Below are positions 43,944-53,360 of a stretch of DNA of 64,000 bases, piece after piece. A program made the position numbers and the translations under genes. The notes beneath the pieces were generated by a model. It did not search any database. It saw only the letters and a program-made list of their open reading frames with translations, and had not been told where the DNA came from. This DNA comes from Pseudomonadota bacterium (lineage in GTDB: Bacteria; Bdellovibrionota; Bdellovibrionia; Bdellovibrionales; JACTMU01): the NCBI GenBank assembly GCA_014584465.1, contig JACTMU010000080.1, positions 36,725 to 100,724 of the forward strand. Direction: 5' to 3'. Every line of letters begins with the position of its first letter. Position 1 is the first letter of the stretch.

Positions 43944-46337
43944 CTATTTCTTTACCTCGACACAACCACGTAAGAGATCTTCACTCTGTCCCTCTTCAAG
44001 ATTTTCTACTTTGAGAGGAGCTTTGTGAGGATCGCATTGGATGCGGGAGACATCGTCATTGAGAAGTCGAAGTTCCAAGGCATCCATGACGGTGCCAACA
44101 GCGCGGAATCGAACATGTTGGTTGCCTTGGTGAATCCCGTTGACCACTCGAAAGATGGCTGCAGGTGGTGTGTAGTATTGGACCTGTTTGGCCAATTCGG
44201 GGTTTTTGTACTGATCTTCAAAACTGTTTTCGATCTTCTCCTCAAATGCGACCTTCAAGAAAGGCTGAATCTCCTTTTGATATGTGTTGTAGGCCCATTC
44301 CATCCTGCGATTGGCATCGGCAACGGCGAAGAGTCTTAGAGCCTCTTCGTAGACCTGATTTTCTATAGGTTTGGATGAGATGGCTTCGATGAGACCCTTA
44401 GGACCCAAGAGAGCTGCCTTTCGTGTTTCAATCGAGGCCTGCTTCGAACGGAGTTCTTTGTGGGTATCGATGATGTACTCGGCCATATCGAGGTTTTCGG
44501 CGTGAATCTTTCGGAGTTGAGCATAGACCTCTTCATCGGTAGGATTTTGATTCCTTTGAGACTGAAGAGCCGTAGTGGCCTCGGCAAGAATTTGCGCAAT
44601 CGAGGGGTCGTTCAAGCCATTGGTCACGCCATCTTCCATATTTCGTAGAACTTGAGAAATTCCATCTTTGTACTTTTCAAGAATTTGACTGTAGGCTTGC
44701 TGCTTTCGAAATTCATGTTTGGTGAGCTCATTTGCAACCTTTCTCTTGAGTCTCTTGATACGTTTTTGTACAGCGACACGCACGTCCGCCCCAATGGAAG
44801 AGCTCTCTGAGCCAAACTCTGCATCGCGAAGCTGAACCAATTTTTCCTGTTTGTCGAGTTCTCGAGAGAGCTTGTAGGCTGCGTAGTGAATGTACATTCG
44901 TTCCAGGACAGGTTCGGCCAACGCAAGAACGCGAGATTCGTCTGTGCCAGTCCGCTCTTTGACGTTAGGAGCAAAGCCTGTGATGATGGCTGTTGTGAGA
45001 ACAGGGTTGACGATGGTCCAATTGGCGTACTGGGTGAGAAAGTCACGAAGTATGTGAGCTGTGGATTCAGGTTCCCATGCCAAACTTTTTCCAATTGCAA
45101 TGGCCTCAGTGGGATTTTTTATTCCTTCAACTTTCCAAAGCGGTTTAAAGAAATGGTCCCCTTCTGGAATGCCCGCAAGTGGTGCTGCTTCAATGGCCTG
45201 ACCATCAAGGGCACGCTCGGTCGCCCATCTCTTTTGTGCAAGACTCCAGAGTTGAATTCCATCGGTTCCCCAAATCTCCTCATAGCCCTTCTGATTTTGA
45301 GGGACATTGAGAGCGACGTTCAGGGCGATGGTGATGTGTTCTGCACAGTAGGTCGCAAAGAGGTCATTCTCCTTTAAGACTTGAAGAAATGGTTTTGTCT
45401 CATCAACCTCTTTTCGAATCCATGTGGGATCGATCCAAGCTCGATAGAAGGCCAAAGTCTCCTTGAGGTTGACCGATCGAAAGTGGTCAAACTTATAGTC
45501 TCCAGGAAAGTTAGGACCTTCATTGAGCTCATTGAGAAGCTGAAGGGCAATCTTCGCATTTTCGTTGAAGATCTCCTGCGTGGCAGATCCCTTATATTGG
45601 ACTGTGTACGCCAGAGACGGATACCCCCTCACGGACCACTTAAAGTCATGATAAAAGACCGGTGAATTGCGAGTCTGGCCGTCGCCTATGTAGGCTCCAA
45701 GGTGAGTGATGGAGTTTTCGGTTTTTAAGAACTGCGGGTCTCCTAAGGAGAGAAAGTTTGCCACTGGATTTTCGGGATGGTGGTAGGCTATGATTGCGAA
45801 GATAGGTCCATTCTTAAGTGATTCCACCTTGGTTTTGCTTTTTGCATAAAAGGATTCTCGAAGAAATTGGTCCAGGACTTCGGATCCGACAATGGTCTTT
45901 TCGCTCTTTCCATCGGGTGACTTCATCGTCACGGGCTCGTCACCTCGATCTACGATGGGGATGGGACGCACTCCCCAGCCGAGAGCTCTTCCATTTTCCT
46001 CAGTGCAACGGGGAACTTGGTTATGAACTCCGGAGACAGAGGTTAGAGGATCGAGAATCGCGTCGTTGCTGCAAATGCGATAGTGGAGTTCTCGAAGGAT
46101 GGACTCCTGTTTTTCATCAGGATCCATAGCTGATTTCCCATCGGGCATTAAGATCTGAAATGTTCCAAATCGGCCCACCGGAACGTTGTAGTGGGATTTG
46201 ACGGCATCCGGTTCAAAGCTCCAAGGACCTTCAATGATCCAATCGCCTCGGTAGTAGGTCGGGTTGGTGGCCAAAGTTGCCCCTGAAACGAGAGTTGCAG
46301 AGAGCATGGCTCCAATTTTTTTTATTGAGTTTTTCAT
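43944..46337 (-). CDS. Large secreted protein, possible permuted papain-like hydrolase
   Basis: A 797-residue exported protein (signal peptide 1-23, ending V-S-G-A-T-L-A). No named family is certain. Residues about 190-380 have features of permuted NlpC/P60 (YiiX-like) hydrolases: a strand with His, N-S-I-T-H-L-G-A-Y-I-G-D-G, followed later by a helix starting with Cys, F-A-T-Y-C-A-E-H-I-T-I-A-L. The C-terminal half (about 510-720) is highly helical and charged, with coiled-coil character (RDAEFGSESSS, KRIKRLKRKVANELTKHEFRKQ). The gene is monocistronic. A copy of the hairpin repeat lies 21 bases upstream of its start codon. Confidence 0.5.
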   Translation of the reverse strand: MKNSIKKIGAMLSATLVSGATLATNPTYYRGDWIIEGPWSFEPDAVKSHYNVPVGRFGTFQILMPDGKSAMDPDEKQESILRELHYRICSNDAILDPLTSVSGVHNQVPRCTEENGRALGWGVRPIPIVDRGDEPVTMKSPDGKSEKTIVGSEVLDQFLRESFYAKSKTKVESLKNGPIFAIIAYHHPENPVANFLSLGDPQFLKTENSITHLGAYIGDGQTRNSPVFYHDFKWSVRGYPSLAYTVQYKGSATQEIFNENAKIALQLLNELNEGPNFPGDYKFDHFRSVNLKETLAFYRAWIDPTWIRKEVDETKPFLQVLKENDLFATYCAEHITIALNVALNVPQNQKGYEEIWGTDGIQLWSLAQKRWATERALDGQAIEAAPLAGIPEGDHFFKPLWKVEGIKNPTEAIAIGKSLAWEPESTAHILRDFLTQYANWTIVNPVLTTAIITGFAPNVKERTGTDESRVLALAEPVLERMYIHYAAYKLSRELDKQEKLVQLRDAEFGSESSSIGADVRVAVQKRIKRLKRKVANELTKHEFRKQQAYSQILEKYKDGISQVLRNMEDGVTNGLNDPSIAQILAEATTALQSQRNQNPTDEEVYAQLRKIHAENLDMAEYIIDTHKELRSKQASIETRKAALLGPKGLIEAISSKPIENQVYEEALRLFAVADANRRMEWAYNTYQKEIQPFLKVAFEEKIENSFEDQYKNPELAKQVQYYTPPAAIFRVVNGIHQGNQHVRFRAVGTVMDALELRLLNDDVSRIQCDPHKAPLKVENLEEGQSEDLLRGCVEVKK

Positions 46338-46357
46338 CGTTTGTTTGCTCCTATCCT

Positions 46358-46400
46358 AGGATCTGTGACAAAATGTCTAGGTTATTTTGTCACAGATCCT
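46358..46400. repeat. Dispersed hairpin repeat, copy 2 (AGGATCTGTnACAAAA family)
   Basis: Perfect 17-bp arms AGGATCTGTGACAAAAT and its complement around a 9-base loop GTCTAGGTT. It lies 21 bp upstream of the 43944-46337 gene's start, so unlike the other two copies it is not at a 3' end of a gene but in an intergenic promoter-side position. Confidence 0.85.
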
Positions 46401-46659
46401 TAGTATTCATTCTAATGTTGCTGGAGCCTTCCAGTAGCATCAAATGGTCAGGCTCATGGACGATCGATTTACCTTCTGTAAAGAGATCATTCAAAGATGA
46501 TGCCAGTGTGGAGAACTCCGTGAAATCACAGAGATTCTTCAAAACATTGAAACTTTTGTGAGCAAATCCGCTTCGAGACGAGTTGATTCTGTCAGGATTT
46601 ACTTATTGATTGTGCCCCTTTTTGTCACTGTGTCTCTGTTCACCGTAAATTGCCTCTGC

Positions 46660-46682
46660 AACTAGTGGTTGAACCACTAGTT
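46660..46682. promoter_or_regulatory. 23-bp perfect palindrome, possible operator
   Basis: AACTAGTGGTT and its complement separated by one base. It lies 120 bp upstream of the Ntn-acylase start. The short spacer suits a dimeric regulator better than a terminator. Confidence 0.4.
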
Positions 46683-46802
46683 TTCGGGTTTCAACGTCGC
46701 TCGATCTTGAGTCAAAATGGAGTTTTGCGCCAGTCGCCAAATAGTGGTTGCCTCAGGTGCGCAGTCGGGTTTAAGTCAGGAACTGATTTGGGGGGTCATT
46801 TG

Positions 46803-47888
46803 ATGAAGAAGGTTTCTTTGGTTTGTGCCCTGTCGCTGTTTGTGGCCGTGCAATTGGCCGTATTGTGTAGGATCAAAGCTTGTACGGCCGTCTCTTTTGG
46901 TTCCAAGGGAGAGAGGATGGCCTTGGCCAAGAGTTACGATTGGGATCTCGGTCATGGGATGGCCATCGTGAATAAGCGAGATATGGAAAAGAGAGCGGCG
47001 GTGAACCCCGATGGACAGACTCCGGCGAGGTGGAGATCGCGCTTTGGGAGCATCACATTCACACAGTTTGGGAGGGAGTTTCCTCTGGGTGGGCTCAATG
47101 AGATGGGGCTTGTGGCCGAGATCTTTTGGTTGAATGAGTCACGATTTTCCGAACCTGGCCACGGTCGTCCAGTATTGAATGAACTGCAGTGGATCCAGTA
47201 TCAGTTGGATTTGGCTCAGAATGTGGATGAGGCCATCGCACTGGCTCAAGAGGTGCATGTTCTTCCCATGTATGGGCTGGTTCACTACATGATTTGTGAT
47301 CAGCAGGGAGAGTGTGCGACTTTTGAGTATCTGCAGGGCGAACTTGTGATCCATTCCGGCGCGCAAATGGTGGCCAACGTATTGACCAACAATACCTATG
47401 CTGAATCGATTAGGGAACTTCGACTTTATGAAGGATTTGGTGGATCCAAACCAATTCCTCATGGCGCTGAGAAATCCGATTCGATCTCTCGATTCGTACG
47501 AGGGGCATGGTGGGAGACCAAGTTTGTAGGACGTGGTTCAAACTCCATGTTGAACTATGGGAGGTCCATTCTTGAGTCCGTTAGGAATGTTGGGCTTACG
47601 CAGTGGCAGCTCCTCTATCTTCGCGATCCAAGCAGGATCTACTTTTCAACGACCCAAGTTGGGGAAGTGCGCTCATTGGATCCATCACTCTTTGATTACA
47701 GCTGCAAAACTCCCATGAAAGTTTTGGATCTCAATTGGAGTGGCGCTTCAGATGCTCAGGGGGATTTTGTAGAGTACAGTGATGAGTTCAACCAGAGGAT
47801 CATTGCTCAAAACACCTACCTGCCTCAAGAGCTCTTGTCCCTTTTAGGGGCTTACCCCGCTTGGGGAACCTATTGCGATGAGCCTTGA
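46803..47888 (+). CDS. Ntn-hydrolase, choloylglycine hydrolase/penicillin V acylase family
   Basis: A 361-residue exported Ntn-hydrolase. After a signal-like N terminus (residues 1-24) comes the catalytic Cys in K-A-C-T-A-V-S-F-G, the residue expected to be exposed by processing. Family features follow: A-K-S-Y-D-W-D (Asp), P-L-G-G-L-N-E-M-G-L-V, later L-T-N-N-T-Y and a C-terminal Arg-containing segment. Such enzymes cleave amide bonds of bile salts, penicillin V or acyl-homoserine lactones. Start ATG 46803 follows GGGGG, and the frame runs 51 codons upstream but has no family similarity. The substrate is unknown. Confidence 0.82.
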   Translation: MKKVSLVCALSLFVAVQLAVLCRIKACTAVSFGSKGERMALAKSYDWDLGHGMAIVNKRDMEKRAAVNPDGQTPARWRSRFGSITFTQFGREFPLGGLNEMGLVAEIFWLNESRFSEPGHGRPVLNELQWIQYQLDLAQNVDEAIALAQEVHVLPMYGLVHYMICDQQGECATFEYLQGELVIHSGAQMVANVLTNNTYAESIRELRLYEGFGGSKPIPHGAEKSDSISRFVRGAWWETKFVGRGSNSMLNYGRSILESVRNVGLTQWQLLYLRDPSRIYFSTTQVGEVRSLDPSLFDYSCKTPMKVLDLNWSGASDAQGDFVEYSDEFNQRIIAQNTYLPQELLSLLGAYPAWGTYCDEP

Positions 47889-47915
47889 GGACCATCCACT
47901 CATTATCCCTTTTGC

Positions 47916-48914
47916 TTAAGGATCTGTAACAAAATGTCTAGGTTGTTTTTGGACAGATTCTAACATACGAATTCTACGAATTCGTGTATGGAGCTGAGGC
48001 TTTTCGCTGCAAAGAGATTCGTAGATTTGAATTAGCTCCTCATTGCGGTCAAGGATTTGTGCGGAAGTTTCAAGTGCCTTCCATATTTTGAAGTCGGTAG
48101 GTCCTTGGTTGAGTTGAGATGCAAAGAGATCAAAAGCGACATCGTGGGCTCCGGCTTGATAGGCGGCCCAGGCCACATCTATAAGTTCCCGGGAGGAGAG
48201 ATCTTTCGCCGGTCCGGCGAGGAGGTCTCGAAGTTGTTGATTGCGCCCCATCTGAAGAAGACTCTTGAGGTAGGTCCGGAGAATGGATGTGGGAATCTTC
48301 TCACCCATGTCAAGTAGGTTTGTCACCTCTTGCTGAAGGTCTTCTGGGGTCAGTAGAGCAGCTCTCAGGCGTTCCACCTCTCTTTGAGAGTAGGGGTTGC
48401 GAGGCGATAGATTCAGGAAATGGTTGTGAGATTCAATGGCACGTACAAGATTTCCTTGACGTTCAAAGAGCCACCCCAGCGCCTGATGTGCACGAGGTTG
48501 TTGTTCCGCAATCGATTCTAAAAGCGGTTGGGCTTTGGCAAAGAGTCCCAATTGAGTCAACGTCTTTCCAATCCAAAGTTGGATTTCGCTGTGGTTGAAG
48601 AGTCGATGAGCCTCTTCAAAGTGGGCGAGGGCATCCTTGTACTCCTTCATCTGATACGCCGCTTCTCCTGCCAATTTGAAGAGTCGACTCGAATCTGGAA
48701 AGAGCTTGATGAGATCCTTTGCAAGTCTATTGGAATCGCTCAACTTTTTCTCTTTGAGGAGAAGCTCAAGCTCTAAAATCCTTGTCTCTCGCGCAAAAGG
48801 AGCCTCGGCTTGCATCTTTCTCAAGATCGATTTTGCTTCTTCAAGTTGACCTCGACGCAGGACGCATATTAGATTGCGCTCAAGAGTTTTGAAGTAATCG
48901 TTTCGCTCTTTCAT
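47916..48914 (-). CDS. TPR-repeat protein
   Basis: A roughly 330-residue cytoplasmic protein with at least five tetratricopeptide-like helical pairs (for example LFKLAGEAAYQMKEYKDALAHFEEAHRLF and LGWLFERQGNLVRAIESHNHFLNLSP), so a protein-interaction scaffold. The last residues (ESVQKQPRHFVTDP and the TAA) are encoded inside the hairpin repeat 47919-47961, so the repeat has supplied a new C terminus. Start choice is uncertain. ATG 48914 avoids overlap with the divergent ATPase start at 48931, while ATG 48938 would overlap it by 8 bp. No signal peptide is seen. Confidence 0.75.
   Translation of the reverse strand: MKERNDYFKTLERNLICVLRRGQLEEAKSILRKMQAEAPFARETRILELELLLKEKKLSDSNRLAKDLIKLFPDSSRLFKLAGEAAYQMKEYKDALAHFEEAHRLFNHSEIQLWIGKTLTQLGLFAKAQPLLESIAEQQPRAHQALGWLFERQGNLVRAIESHNHFLNLSPRNPYSQREVERLRAALLTPEDLQQEVTNLLDMGEKIPTSILRTYLKSLLQMGRNQQLRDLLAGPAKDLSSRELIDVAWAAYQAGAHDVAFDLFASQLNQGPTDFKIWKALETSAQILDRNEELIQIYESLCSEKPQLHTRIRRIRMLESVQKQPRHFVTDP
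47919..47961. repeat. Dispersed hairpin repeat, copy 3 (diverged)
   Basis: AGGATCTGTAACAAAATGTCTAGG with a less perfect right arm (GGACAGATTCT). It lies across the 3' end of the TPR gene on the minus strand and is followed by another small inverted repeat, CATACGAATTC with GAATTCGTGTATG. Confidence 0.75.
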
Positions 48915-48930
48915 GAGGGGGTAGGGTATC

Positions 48931-51900
48931 ATGAACATGGAATTGACTCAAGGCGATATTTATCCTCAACCCCTAGGGTTTGTGGGTGATCGGGTGGAGG
49001 TGCGTCAGCAGCCCACGGTGGTTCAACTCAATTGTCTTGATGAGCCTGATTCTAGATGGATTACAGAGAACTACTATTTGACTGAAGATGTTCGTAGCCA
49101 TCTTCACACCATCGGCCACTATCTGCAACAACGAAGAGGTTGCGGTTTCTTTGTCATTGGCCACTATGGTTCGGGAAAATCCCATTTTCTTGCTTACCTA
49201 AGTCGTCAAATCACGGGGGGCTGTGTGGTCAGTGGACCTCCCGCACTATTTCCAATTTCTTTGGTTCATTTTCGATCTCAATTGAGTTTGGAAGAGGTTG
49301 TGGAGAAGGAACTTGGTCTTTCATCAAAGTCCCATGATCGACGGGTGATATGGGCTCAACTGAAAGGTCGATTTCCTCAGGGGGTTGTTCTTATCTTTGA
49401 TGAGCTCTCTGAGTTTTTAAGATCGAAAGGATCGCCTCAGAGTTTCAATGAAGACATTCGGTTTTTGCAGTTTTTGGGTGAGCGGGCTCAGAATGAGCCC
49501 CTTTGGATCATTGCCGCACTTCAAGAGAGCATTGAACACACTGGCGAGATGGAGCGAGATCTCTTTCGAAAGATTAAGGATCGATTCCCCTATCGTCTGC
49601 TCCTTACTCCTACCCATGTAAAGGATCTGATTGGGAAACAACTCCTTGTAAAGAAAGCGGATTATGGAGAGGCGATAGATCAGTTGATCGATGTGCTGGG
49701 AACAAGTTTTCCCAAGATGCCGCTCAGTCGTGATGAACTTCGCTTGCTCTATCCACTTCACCCTGCCACGATCGAAATTCTTGAGGAGGTGCGTGACTGT
49801 TTTTCACAAGCACGCGGTGTGGTTGAATTTGTTACAACTCAACTCGTCGGGGATCCTGCAAAAAAGGTGCCCCCCTTTTTGGAACAACCTTGGGGGCGAT
49901 TGGTAACGCCAGACTTGATCGTGACCCACTTTATGGATCTTCTTGAGGCACAACCCGAGTTTCTGCTCTTTTCTCAAAAGGTGCTTCCCTACTACCGCAA
50001 GAACATGAACCTGCTCTTTGAAAGCGCAGGTCAGCGTGAGATGGCCTGGCGTTTACTTCATCTCCTTATACTTGTCTATCTTTCTCCACAGCGAAGAGCC
50101 TTGACTGCGCAGCAAGCGACCTTTTGGCTTCTTCATAAGGTGAGCTCCCTTCATCCTCGAAAGAATCAAGAGATTGTTGAGAAGATTCTGCTAGCAATGA
50201 GTGAAGATGGAGCTTTTGTTGAGAAAAAGGGGGCTACCTTTGCCATTACCGATTCTCAAGAGGATGGGAAGAGTTTTGAACGTCTCTTCCAGCAGGTGGT
50301 CGATGAGCTTAAGACGAGGGGGGACTCTCTCTTTGAGATCTTGATGCCACTCTTGAACTTGGAGGACTTTAACCCCTTTTCCTTGGCAACCGGTGAATGG
50401 CAGACCAAGTTGATCTCGTGGCACTTTCATGATCGCCCTATTGAAGTCGCGCTTGGACCCTTTTCCTCGCTAGAGGCTTCCTTAAGTGGAACAAAATCCT
50501 CAACAGCGCTTTGGATTGCTCTTCCGTGGGGGCAAGGAGAGGAGGAGACGATCCAGGAGTGTTACCGAATTCAGCCTCAGAGGATTGTTTTGTCCGACGA
50601 TCTGATCGAGCTTGCAGCTCTCAAGGTGCTTTCGGAAAGAGCGATGCCCTATCCAGTCAAAGAAAAGGTTCAAAGACTTCTTCAGAATCGAAAGGAGTAT
50701 TTTTCCAAACTTGTATGGCACTCCTATCGAGAGGTGAATCTGATCGCACCCAATGGGTTTGTTGATCGAGTTGTGGCTTCTGAGAATTCCAAGTCTTTAT
50801 CCCATTGGCTCAGCTTTTTTGGTGAGCGTATTTTGACCCACAAGTTTCCACAGTTTTCAAAATTTGCCCCTTCGCTTGGTCCCCTTCCCAAAGAGTCGCT
50901 CCGTCAGCTTCTTAAGAGTGCGTTGGAAGGGGAAGATTTTTTGTTCGAAGATGTTCCTCTATTTGTGAAGCAGATTCGTGAGGGATATCTTGTGCCGATG
51001 GGTCTGATCCGTCGTCACGGGAACATTTATCACGTCATCCAAGATCTTGATCGCCACGAACTTGTCGGCCATCTCTTGAGGATTCTTCCCAATCAACCTG
51101 ACCCCAAAGGGATCTATGAATTTTTCATGGAGCCTATCTACGGTCTTGTGCCTGATCAAATTCATGTCTTGCTGATCTTCCTCTTTCTTCAAGGTGATAT
51201 CGATCTTCTTAAAGGTGGGGCATCTTATCGGTCCCTTTTCCAGCAATTTCCGCTACCGAATCAGTATGACAAGATTCTGATCGGCAAAGGTCTCGACTTC
51301 AATGGACTTATTGGATTGAAGGAACTTTGTCATGCTCTTAAGATTGACCTTCCCCAACAGATGTCGGTCTATGTTCAACGGCAGCTTGTACGAAAGCTTC
51401 AGCGAAAAGGCGAACGATTCAAGATTGATATGGAGAAGTTCTTTCTGCAACTTCAGGGAATTGAAGAGGGAGAGCTCAGTGAAAGAGTTCAACAACTGAT
51501 CTCCTATTGGAATGCTCTTGGGAGATCAGGTGACGAGATTGAGGCCTTTGAACAGTTCTTTTATGAGATTGAGTCGCTTCCTCGGTTTTTGGTTCTTCAT
51601 CGGGAAATGACGGAGCTTCCGCCTTTGTTTGAGAGACTTTCTAAAGATGTGGCACATTTGAAATACCTTTTCTCTCATCCCGGATTCGTCAGTTGCTTGA
51701 GTGAGGAGCTTCAAGAGGAGCTTCGCAGACTTGGCGAGGCTCCCAATTTTACGGAATCTGAGAAACTTCGTAGCTGGGTGAATGTGGGTCAGAAGCTTTA
51801 TCAGCGATATCAGGTGGACTATCGGGGCAACCATGATCAGGGTTGGAAGGTGATTCAGGAACTCGACATCTGGCGCTACGAACCTCCTGTGGTTGCTCAC

Positions 51901-53292
51901 AGCCGACATGTGAATCTTTCAGAGACTTTGCAGGATTTTGAAAGCGTAAGAGCACAAGCAAAGCAGGCAATCTGTCGTGGCATCTCAGGGCTTGAGTTTC
52001 AACCCGTCTGTCGTTGTGGTTGGGCCTGGGGTGAGCATCCCATTATGGTGATGCTTCAGAAACTTGAGAAATTCAGAGATCATATAGAGAAGGAGCTTAG
52101 ACTCTTTTTTCAACAGGAACAGGTTCGAAAAAAAATTGAATTTTGGAGAGAAGAAAGCGGAGAGAGCGACATTTCGATCTCCTCTCAGGTTGAATCTTAT
52201 TTGAAAGGGAAGAGTGATTTTCCCAAGATTGAGTCGATCACTCTCTTTGATCAGTATGTTTCTGGAGTCACAACTGTGGTGGAACTCTCGTTAGAGCCAC
52301 TGTTCAGCCACTTTCTGGGACGAACATGGAACAAGGTGGATCTGATTCAGAAGCTTTCAATGCATCTTCATAGCATCGACCAATCTCAGATTCGACTTGT
52401 CGTGGGCCATCCTCGTTCCAACGAAGATATTCTTTTCTGGTCCGTCAAGATGGCCCTGGTGCATGGTCAACCTTTGCCACAAAATCTGACTTCTGAAGAG
52501 TATGCATTGATCTCGACTGTAGTTGAAAAGGGGTGGATCGGTCCCGCCGCGCTCAGAAATTTAGAGAATCTTCATCTGGGAGAGGCGACTTTGAACAAAA
52601 TTCTCCAGTGGATTCTCCAGGGTGAGATCGAGATCATCGATGGGTTAGAGAATTCGCCTCTTGTTTTAACGGCTCGCTCGTTTCTATCTTCATCTTCAAA
52701 CATTGATAGTCTCCAGGAGTATGGTTTTGAACTTTTGCGCTGCTATCAGTTTCACAGTCGGTTTTTCCAACTTAAAAAGAAGAGATGGCTCGATTTTTTA
52801 AACAAGTTGGCCTCTTGGAAGCCTTCCAAGGAACCTCAGAATCTTATGGATTACCTGAAGGAGCACGTTTGTCATCAATGGCTCGTTGTGGACTCCCTGG
52901 GGATACTTTTTGAACCCCTCTTTAGGTCTCAAACATCATTTGGTCACTGGAAGTTTCAATCAAGTTCGGTGGTTTCAGTATCTCCCACGACGACCACCGA
53001 GGCGTTTTATCAGCAACTCATCGAATCTCATCCGGGTGTACCTTTTGAAAAATTCAATGGTCTGGATCGGTTGATTCATGAGGAGCGTGATTTTGAAGAG
53101 TTGATTCAAAGAGCCCAGGTTGAACTGGAGCTTGGGTTCAAAAAAATATCTAAAAGACTTGATCCAAGTGAGGAGCTTCTTATCTTTGGAGATCATGGAT
53201 TTCGTCTCACCCAAGACGGGAAACAGTTTGGTCATGGAGGATCGTCGACACCCGAAAGACTTGTTTTGGCGGTTCATCTTGTTCCTTGGTGA
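48931..53292 (+). CDS. Giant P-loop ATPase, BrxC/PglY-like (DUF6079-type)
   Basis: A 1453-residue protein. Near the N terminus (about residues 43-84) is W-I-T-E-N-Y-Y-L-T-E-D-V and then Walker A G-H-Y-G-S-G-K-S (77-84), followed by Walker B VVLIFDELSEFL (about 151-162) and an AAA-like sensor segment WIIAALQES. This layout, 'visit a locus then load an ATPase on it', matches the large ATPases of BREX/Pgl systems (BrxC, PglY, DUF6079), although those usually sit with a methyltransferase and PglZ, which are absent here. The C-terminal 1000 residues are helical, with a C-x-C-G-W motif near 1028. GAGGGGGTAGGG precedes the ATG. It is a single-gene unit. Confidence 0.6.
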   Translation: MNMELTQGDIYPQPLGFVGDRVEVRQQPTVVQLNCLDEPDSRWITENYYLTEDVRSHLHTIGHYLQQRRGCGFFVIGHYGSGKSHFLAYLSRQITGGCVVSGPPALFPISLVHFRSQLSLEEVVEKELGLSSKSHDRRVIWAQLKGRFPQGVVLIFDELSEFLRSKGSPQSFNEDIRFLQFLGERAQNEPLWIIAALQESIEHTGEMERDLFRKIKDRFPYRLLLTPTHVKDLIGKQLLVKKADYGEAIDQLIDVLGTSFPKMPLSRDELRLLYPLHPATIEILEEVRDCFSQARGVVEFVTTQLVGDPAKKVPPFLEQPWGRLVTPDLIVTHFMDLLEAQPEFLLFSQKVLPYYRKNMNLLFESAGQREMAWRLLHLLILVYLSPQRRALTAQQATFWLLHKVSSLHPRKNQEIVEKILLAMSEDGAFVEKKGATFAITDSQEDGKSFERLFQQVVDELKTRGDSLFEILMPLLNLEDFNPFSLATGEWQTKLISWHFHDRPIEVALGPFSSLEASLSGTKSSTALWIALPWGQGEEETIQECYRIQPQRIVLSDDLIELAALKVLSERAMPYPVKEKVQRLLQNRKEYFSKLVWHSYREVNLIAPNGFVDRVVASENSKSLSHWLSFFGERILTHKFPQFSKFAPSLGPLPKESLRQLLKSALEGEDFLFEDVPLFVKQIREGYLVPMGLIRRHGNIYHVIQDLDRHELVGHLLRILPNQPDPKGIYEFFMEPIYGLVPDQIHVLLIFLFLQGDIDLLKGGASYRSLFQQFPLPNQYDKILIGKGLDFNGLIGLKELCHALKIDLPQQMSVYVQRQLVRKLQRKGERFKIDMEKFFLQLQGIEEGELSERVQQLISYWNALGRSGDEIEAFEQFFYEIESLPRFLVLHREMTELPPLFERLSKDVAHLKYLFSHPGFVSCLSEELQEELRRLGEAPNFTESEKLRSWVNVGQKLYQRYQVDYRGNHDQGWKVIQELDIWRYEPPVVAHSRHVNLSETLQDFESVRAQAKQAICRGISGLEFQPVCRCGWAWGEHPIMVMLQKLEKFRDHIEKELRLFFQQEQVRKKIEFWREESGESDISISSQVESYLKGKSDFPKIESITLFDQYVSGVTTVVELSLEPLFSHFLGRTWNKVDLIQKLSMHLHSIDQSQIRLVVGHPRSNEDILFWSVKMALVHGQPLPQNLTSEEYALISTVVEKGWIGPAALRNLENLHLGEATLNKILQWILQGEIEIIDGLENSPLVLTARSFLSSSSNIDSLQEYGFELLRCYQFHSRFFQLKKKRWLDFLNKLASWKPSKEPQNLMDYLKEHVCHQWLVVDSLGILFEPLFRSQTSFGHWKFQSSSVVSVSPTTTTEAFYQQLIESHPGVPFEKFNGLDRLIHEERDFEELIQRAQVELELGFKKISKRLDPSEELLIFGDHGFRLTQDGKQFGHGGSSTPERLVLAVHLVPW

Positions 53293-53360
53293 GAGGTCGG
53301 CGTGGTTTTGCCAGTGGAGTGTGGGCCGAAGAGAAAGTGAGACTTTTTCTCAAATCCGGG

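Larger units (their letters stand above)
46338..46802. other. Intergenic region with two palindromes
   Basis: About 465 bp between divergent genes. It contains the hairpin repeat at 46358-46400 and a perfect 23-bp palindrome at 46660-46682. I see no small gene with convincing coding character. Confidence 0.5.

Noticed and set aside
48931..53292. Calling a full BREX locus
   Set aside because: No PglX methyltransferase, PglZ phosphatase, BrxA/B or Lon-like BrxL is found in the window, so only the single ATPase resemblance is reported.
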